Positions 5,036 through 8,713 of a DNA stretch of 8,713 nt are shown here, piece after piece (positions within the stretch are counted from its first letter, which is position 1; every line of letters starts with the position of its first letter). Both the position numbers and the translations under genes were made by a program. Origin of the DNA: Bacteroidales bacterium (GTDB lineage Bacteria; Bacteroidota; Bacteroidia; Bacteroidales; Muribaculaceae); contig DXXK01000061.1 of assembly GCA_019416425.1 (NCBI GenBank), forward strand, positions 1 to 8,713, in the 5' to 3' direction. Under the pieces are notes generated by a model. The model did not search any database. It saw only the letters and a list, made by a program, of their open reading frames with translations, and was not told where the DNA came from.

Positions 5036-6208
5036 TTACTCACTTTTAGTCTTACCTTCGAGACTGTCCTTATTAGCGAGGTATTCAAGATAATATAAGG
5101 CAGCGGCACCGATAGCGGCGAAAGGAACACCCACCAAGGCCGGACTTGCTAGTCCCCAGCCGTTGTGGATAGCCATTCCGCCGAGTGCGGCAGCCATGGC
5201 ATTGGACACATTGAAAGCAATCTGAATGCCTGCACCACCCAGCATCTGGCCGCCTTTGGAATATCTTGTGATCAGATATTGCAACGGACCGCCAAGACCG
5301 AATAGCATCGCTGCTGCCAGGAAGGCCAGAATCAAAGACGGTATCTTAAAGGGAGCCAGAAAATAAATCGCGGGCATAATGACGACAATCAGGGTTGCAA
5401 TCACGGCCGGTACAAGTATCAGAGAATATCTGTCGGCAAGCTTGCCGGCTATGATATTTCCTACCACCATTCCGGCGCCAACCAGAATCATGATCCAGCT
5501 CATGGACATCTGTGGGAATCCGGTGACCTGAATCATAATAGGGGATATGTAGCTGAGCCAGGTATATACACCGGCCTGTCCGAAGAAAACGCCAGCGTAG
5601 ATAAGCCAGGGACGGATATTCGACAGGAACTTGAACTGGCCTTTCATGCCTGTATCCGGCAGAGGGGCCAGAACCGGAATCCAGCAACGCATGGCGATAA
5701 AGGCCGCAAGACCGGACAAAGCCACTATGACAAAAGGCACTCGCCAAGACAGCAACTGGCAGATGAATGTGAATCCGGGAACTCCCACCAGATTCGCCAC
5801 AGTCATGCCGCTGACCAATACAGCGACAGCCGACGCACCTTTGCCGGCATCGGCAAGTCGGGCACATACAATGGCACCGGCGCCGAAATACGCTCCATGA
5901 GGCAGTCCGGATATGAATCTGGCAACCAGCAGTACGATATAGTTAGGGGAAACCGCTACCAGTGTGTTTCCGATAGTGATGACCGCCGCCAACAGAAGCA
6001 TGAGTCTGCGCAAGGGCAGTTTTCGCAGAAACAGCAGAACCGGTGCGCCAACGGCGACACCCGCTGAATAAGCCGATATCAAATGTCCGGCCTTGTCAAT
6101 GCTGATATTCAGGTCCGTTGCGATGTCGTTCAGAATGCCCATCATTCCGAATTCGGCTATACCGAGCGCGAACGTACCGAACGCCAGCGATACCAATGAT
6201 TTCTTCAT
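5036..6208 (-). CDS. MFS efflux transporter, AraJ-like (DHA1 family)
   Basis: This 390-residue protein has about twelve hydrophobic helices and starts MKKSLVSLAFGTFALGIAEFGMMGIL, with the acidic E19 in helix 1 that is typical of AraJ and related DHA1 drug/sugar efflux carriers (E. coli AraJ is of similar length). The loop between helices 2 and 3 carries a reduced motif A (LRKLPLRR). A clearer copy, GKLADRYS, appears in the second half. RFISGLPHGAYFGAG lies in the helix 4 region. It is an inner-membrane proton-driven exporter by family; the substrate is unknown, and the arabinose-export link of AraJ should not be transferred. The ATG at 6208 has GAAAGA close upstream. The PepSY gene follows 97 bp downstream on the same strand without an obvious terminator between them, so read-through is possible. 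Confidence 0.88.
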   Translation of the reverse strand: MKKSLVSLAFGTFALGIAEFGMMGILNDIATDLNISIDKAGHLISAYSAGVAVGAPVLLFLRKLPLRRLMLLLAAVITIGNTLVAVSPNYIVLLVARFISGLPHGAYFGAGAIVCARLADAGKGASAVAVLVSGMTVANLVGVPGFTFICQLLSWRVPFVIVALSGLAAFIAMRCWIPVLAPLPDTGMKGQFKFLSNIRPWLIYAGVFFGQAGVYTWLSYISPIMIQVTGFPQMSMSWIMILVGAGMVVGNIIAGKLADRYSLILVPAVIATLIVVIMPAIYFLAPFKIPSLILAFLAAAMLFGLGGPLQYLITRYSKGGQMLGGAGIQIAFNVSNAMAAALGGMAIHNGWGLASPALVGVPFAAIGAAALYYLEYLANKDSLEGKTKSE

Positions 6209-6278
6209 TCTTTCAATCTAATATAACCTTAACCTTAATATGTTTTAATGCAATAACAAATTTTCCTTAAAATCGTGG

Positions 6279-6310
6279 CAAAATTACACCATAATTCCGA
6301 AGTATGCAAG
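6279..6310 (-). promoter_or_regulatory. predicted promoter for the MFS transporter
   Basis: The minus strand reads TAATTTTG (6286-6279), with CTTG (6310-6307) 20 nt upstream (three of four bases of TTTG). The leader would be about 65 nt and includes a short direct repeat, AACCTT twice (6225-6236). Confidence 0.5.
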
Positions 6311-6398
6311 TAGTGAGGCTGTGGACATAGATTCTCAATTCTGTGATTTTGGTATGAAGTAAGGTATTTTTTATAATGTCTATTTGGAGATTTTTAAT

Positions 6399-6406
6399 TA
6401 ATTTTG
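6399..6406 (+). promoter_or_regulatory. predicted -7 box for the DUF362 gene
   Basis: TAATTTTG at 6399-6406 matches TAnnTTTG, 28 bp before the ATG at 6435. The region 20 nt upstream (AATG, 6375-6378) is a poor -33 box; a TTTG at 6383-6386 is too close. AAAGGA (6422-6427) lies seven nt before the ATG and is an unusually good ribosome-binding site for this type of genome. Confidence 0.45.
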
Positions 6407-6434
6407 CGAAACATTTACAACAAAGGAACGAGAT

Positions 6435-7433
6435 ATGAAGATTAATAGATTGATACTGGCCATGCTGTTGGGCATGTCGGTAACTACGGCATGTCAAGCC
6501 CAGGATTCGGGCGTAACCGGCAACTCGGAAACGGAGAAACCTACTGTATATTTCACCAAGGATATAACGCCCGAGGGTCTGCTGAAAGTCTATCATGCAC
6601 TTGGAGTAAAGCCTGAGGGCCGTGTGGCAGTGAAAATCAGTACCGGCGAGTCCATGAAATCCCATCAGCTCAGTCCGGAACTGATAGCACCGCTGGTCAA
6701 GGAAGTCAACGGAACGCTCGTGGAGTGCAACACAGCCTATCCCGGCACCCGCAACACAACGGAGAAACATCTCCAGACCATTAAGGAACATGGATACGAT
6801 AAAATCGCCAAAGTGGATATCATGGATTCCGAGGGATCGATGAAGATTCCGGTACATGATACGACCTGGATCAAATGCGATTTGGTCGGCAAGCACCTCG
6901 ACAATTATGACTTCATGATCAATCTTGCTCACTTCAAGGGTCATGCCATGGGTGGTTTCGGAGGCGTCCTGAAGAATCAGTCCATCGGAGTGGCAAGCTC
7001 GGACGGCAAAGCCTACATCCATACGGCCGGCGCACATGACACAGCCGCCGGAGGAAACGCCTTCAACAACCCTCATGGACAGGATGCCTTCATTGAGTCG
7101 ATGGCAGCGGCCGCACAGGGAGTACATAACTACTTCAACGGCAAGGTACTCTACATCGATGTGATGAATAATCTGTCGGTGGACTGTGACTGCGACGGTA
7201 ACGCCCACGCTCCGCTGATGAAGGATGTCGGCATTCTGGCAAGCACCGATCCCGTGGCACTGGACCAGGCTTGCGTGGACATCGTGTTCAAGCATAAGAG
7301 TACGGAAGGCGACGACAGCGCTCCGCTGGTCGAGCGAATCGAAACACGTCACGGAACACATATCCTGCCCTACGCCGAGAAGATTGGTCTGGGTAGCACT
7401 AAATACGAACTTGTGGATTTGGATAAAATGTGA
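6435..7433 (+). CDS. exported DUF362 domain protein
   Basis: This is a 332-residue protein with an N-terminal signal sequence: MKINR, then a hydrophobic stretch LILAMLLGM, then TTACQAQDSG. Cleavage could be of signal peptidase I type near QA-Q23, or lipoprotein type at C20; the lipobox TTAC is weak. The rest matches DUF362: ISTGES (residues 69-74), LVECNTAYPG, the core H166FKGHAMGGFGGVLKN181 with the conserved KN, DCDCDGNAH (250-258) and DPVALDQACVDIV (272-284). Many DUF362 proteins carry a 4Fe-4S ferredoxin domain; here no CxxCxxC cluster is present. Molecular function is unknown. DUF362 is sometimes annotated as iron-sulfur or uncharacterised. The gene is alone on its strand, with a good Shine-Dalgarno sequence and a terminator 66 bp after the stop. 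It is divergent from the MFS gene across 226 bp. Confidence 0.88.
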   Translation: MKINRLILAMLLGMSVTTACQAQDSGVTGNSETEKPTVYFTKDITPEGLLKVYHALGVKPEGRVAVKISTGESMKSHQLSPELIAPLVKEVNGTLVECNTAYPGTRNTTEKHLQTIKEHGYDKIAKVDIMDSEGSMKIPVHDTTWIKCDLVGKHLDNYDFMINLAHFKGHAMGGFGGVLKNQSIGVASSDGKAYIHTAGAHDTAAGGNAFNNPHGQDAFIESMAAAAQGVHNYFNGKVLYIDVMNNLSVDCDCDGNAHAPLMKDVGILASTDPVALDQACVDIVFKHKSTEGDDSAPLVERIETRHGTHILPYAEKIGLGSTKYELVDLDKM

Positions 7434-7498
7434 TATTAATGAGGGGATGCCCATCCTAAGGTTCCCATGATGAATCAACAGTTTCTCAGTAATGACGG

Positions 7499-7538
7499 TG
7501 CCGTGCAGAGGGTATTCCCGATGCACGGCATTCTTTTT
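7499..7538 (+). terminator. intrinsic terminator after the DUF362 gene
   Basis: TGCCGTGCA (7499-7507) pairs with TGCACGGCA (7522-7530). Inside, GGG (7510-7512) pairs with CCC (7517-7519) around the tetraloop TATT. The two stems are joined by GA (7508-7509) opposite GA (7520-7521), which could form tandem G-A pairs and make an almost continuous 14-pair hairpin. TTCTTTTT follows at 7531-7538. Confidence 0.85.
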
Positions 7539-7657
7539 CGATAAATAATCCCGCAACCAATCATTATTTTGACTAATCAGACGTTATAATATAAGTAACC
7601 GCTTGCAATAACAGTTACATAAAACAACTTGATAAGAATATAATCAAATAAAGACGA

Positions 7658-8713
7658 ATGAAAAGAATCTTATTAACTGTTCCGGTGGCGTTGCTTGCCG
7701 CCGGATCGGCAATGGCTGATATTACGGTCAGTCTCAGCCAGACTCCCGCCGGAGGAACCTTAGTGGAACACCGTATTCCAATCGACGCCATGACGAAACC
7801 TCGTGCGGAAAGACGCGCGGCCACTGTAAACGATACAATCAAGGTGACAACCGGTAAATTCACATTACACTCGCCGGCAGTGCCTTCGAGATACACACTG
7901 TCTCTCTCCGATAACGACAATGTGAACTTCTTTGCCGCACCCGGCGAGAATATCCAAATCAACATCAAGTCGATATCACCTTTGGATTATACCATAAAGG
8001 GTACGGAACTGGTGGAAGGAATGCAGTTGATGGATAATTCATGCAACCAGATAGGGGAGCAGATCTCCAACCTCCGAAAGCAAGCTGATGTAGACCAGGC
8101 AGCAGTCGATGCACTGATCAAATCATATTATGATGTTTACCGCGACTTCATAGCGGCAAACCCCGACAATGCCGCCACACCATTCGCGGCCATGAATCTG
8201 GAAGGTGCGGAGCTGATCAACGCAGTCGACAATCTGACCGAGACGGCGCGCAAATCCATCATCATGCCTTACGTAGCAGCGATGGCCGACTATACGAGAC
8301 AGCAGGAGGAAGTAGAGAAACATCAGGCCGAGTTGCAGAGCGGCAATGTAGACGCACCTGCATTTACCCTTAAGAGTCTTGACGGCAAGGACATGAGTCT
8401 GGCTGATTTCAAGGGGAAATGGGTGATACTGGACTTCTGGGGAACATGGTGTCCCTGGTGCATCAAGGGATTCCCGGCTCTTAAGGATGCTTACTCCAAA
8501 TATGCGGGCAAGCTTGAGATCATAGGCGTTGACTGCGGTGATTCCGAGGATGCATGGCGCGCAGGCGTGAAGAAGTACTCGCTGCCCTGGGTACAGGTGT
8601 ACAATCCGCAGGACAGCGGCGTTACGGAAAAATATTTCGTAACCGGATTCCCTACCAAGGTCATTGTGAACCCCGATGGAAAGATCGTCAACATCACAGT
8701 AGGCGAGAATCCT
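7658..8713 (+). CDS. TlpA-family thiol-disulfide oxidoreductase with DUF4369-like N-terminus, 3' end missing
   Basis: The frame is open from the ATG at 7658 to the window edge (352 codons, no stop). Residues 1-20, MKRILLTVPVALLAAGSAMA, form a signal peptide with an AMA cleavage site, so the protein should be periplasmic. Residues 21-125 are a beta-rich region like DUF4369; 126-220 are mostly helical. A thioredoxin fold begins near 226 (DAPAFTLKSLDGKDMSLADF), with the active site W264-C265-P266-W267-C268 and the cis-proline in GFPT (P332). The family reduces or exchanges disulfides in envelope proteins; several Bacteroidetes members serve in cytochrome maturation or stress, but the partner is unknown. 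The CPWC motif differs from the CGPC/CxPC of many relatives. The DUF362 terminator lies upstream, so it is a separate unit. The region just before it has no good promoter: TTTG at 7568-7571 lacks a matching -7 box 20 nt later. A small GTAAC/GTTAC dyad (7595-7599, 7614-7618) lies in the leader. Confidence 0.88.
   Translation, partial: MKRILLTVPVALLAAGSAMADITVSLSQTPAGGTLVEHRIPIDAMTKPRAERRAATVNDTIKVTTGKFTLHSPAVPSRYTLSLSDNDNVNFFAAPGENIQINIKSISPLDYTIKGTELVEGMQLMDNSCNQIGEQISNLRKQADVDQAAVDALIKSYYDVYRDFIAANPDNAATPFAAMNLEGAELINAVDNLTETARKSIIMPYVAAMADYTRQQEEVEKHQAELQSGNVDAPAFTLKSLDGKDMSLADFKGKWVILDFWGTWCPWCIKGFPALKDAYSKYAGKLEIIGVDCGDSEDAWRAGVKKYSLPWVQVYNPQDSGVTEKYFVTGFPTKVIVNPDGKIVNITVGENP

Noticed and set aside
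5346..5867. 173-codon minus-strand frame
   Set aside because: A different frame within the MFS gene on the same strand; the transporter frame has coherent helices.
6267..7556. 429-codon open frame on the minus strand
   Set aside because: It lies antisense across the whole DUF362 gene, whose plus-strand protein has clear family motifs and a signal peptide. The minus-strand translation shows no recognisable domain and is rich in cysteine and histidine, as expected of a shadow frame.
7565..7593. Sigma-70-like TTGAC and TATAAT upstream of the TlpA-like gene
   Set aside because: TTGACT and TATAAT are only 10 nt apart, far below a working spacing, and Bacteroidetes promoters use different boxes.
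7615..7968. 117-codon minus-strand frame
   Set aside because: Antisense to the start of the TlpA-like gene, which has a clear signal peptide and thioredoxin motifs.

Overview
The window looks like a chromosomal segment of a gut Bacteroidales, most probably a Muribaculaceae-type genome. The evidence is promoter boxes of the Bacteroidetes form (TAnnTTTG about 20 nt after a TTTG-like box), few strong Shine-Dalgarno sites, moderate GC content, and typical families: class III fructose bisphosphatase, a PepSY-type membrane protein, a DUF362 protein and a TlpA/DUF4369 thioredoxin. The taxonomic placement is inference; no marker gene is present.

Layout. Positions 1-168 (minus) hold the first 56 codons of a class III fructose-1,6-bisphosphatase. 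It is divergent from a YfcE/MJ0936-like metallophosphoesterase (245-751, plus), with face-to-face promoters in the 76-bp gap. A Nudix hydrolase of the ADP-ribose pyrophosphatase type (763-1329, minus) converges on the phosphoesterase; its leader contains a 13-bp tandem duplication that repeats the ribosome-binding site. A 404-bp gap rich in dyad symmetry (1330-1733) separates the Nudix gene from a divergent two-gene operon. That operon encodes a small sigma-70/ECF-like factor (1734-2390) and, overlapping by 4 bp, a soluble protein (2387-3352) with an anti-sigma-like N-terminus, a C39/papain-like cysteine peptidase domain and a C-terminal RyR domain. A strong terminator hairpin follows.

The minus strand then carries a four-helix PepSY-type membrane protein with propeller-like periplasmic loops (3451-4938) and, upstream of it, an AraJ-like MFS efflux transporter (5036-6208). 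Divergent from the transporter is an exported DUF362 protein (6435-7433) followed by a hairpin terminator. The window ends inside an exported TlpA-family thiol-disulfide oxidoreductase (7658-8713, no stop reached).

The most unusual content is the sigma factor plus anti-sigma/C39/RyR operon. It looks like a cytoplasmic signal-transduction module in which a RyR domain (possible ligand sensor) and a cysteine peptidase are fused to a likely sigma-binding segment. The adjacent divergent Nudix gene may or may not belong to it. The remaining genes look like ordinary metabolism, transport and envelope redox functions, and no pathway clearly joins them.
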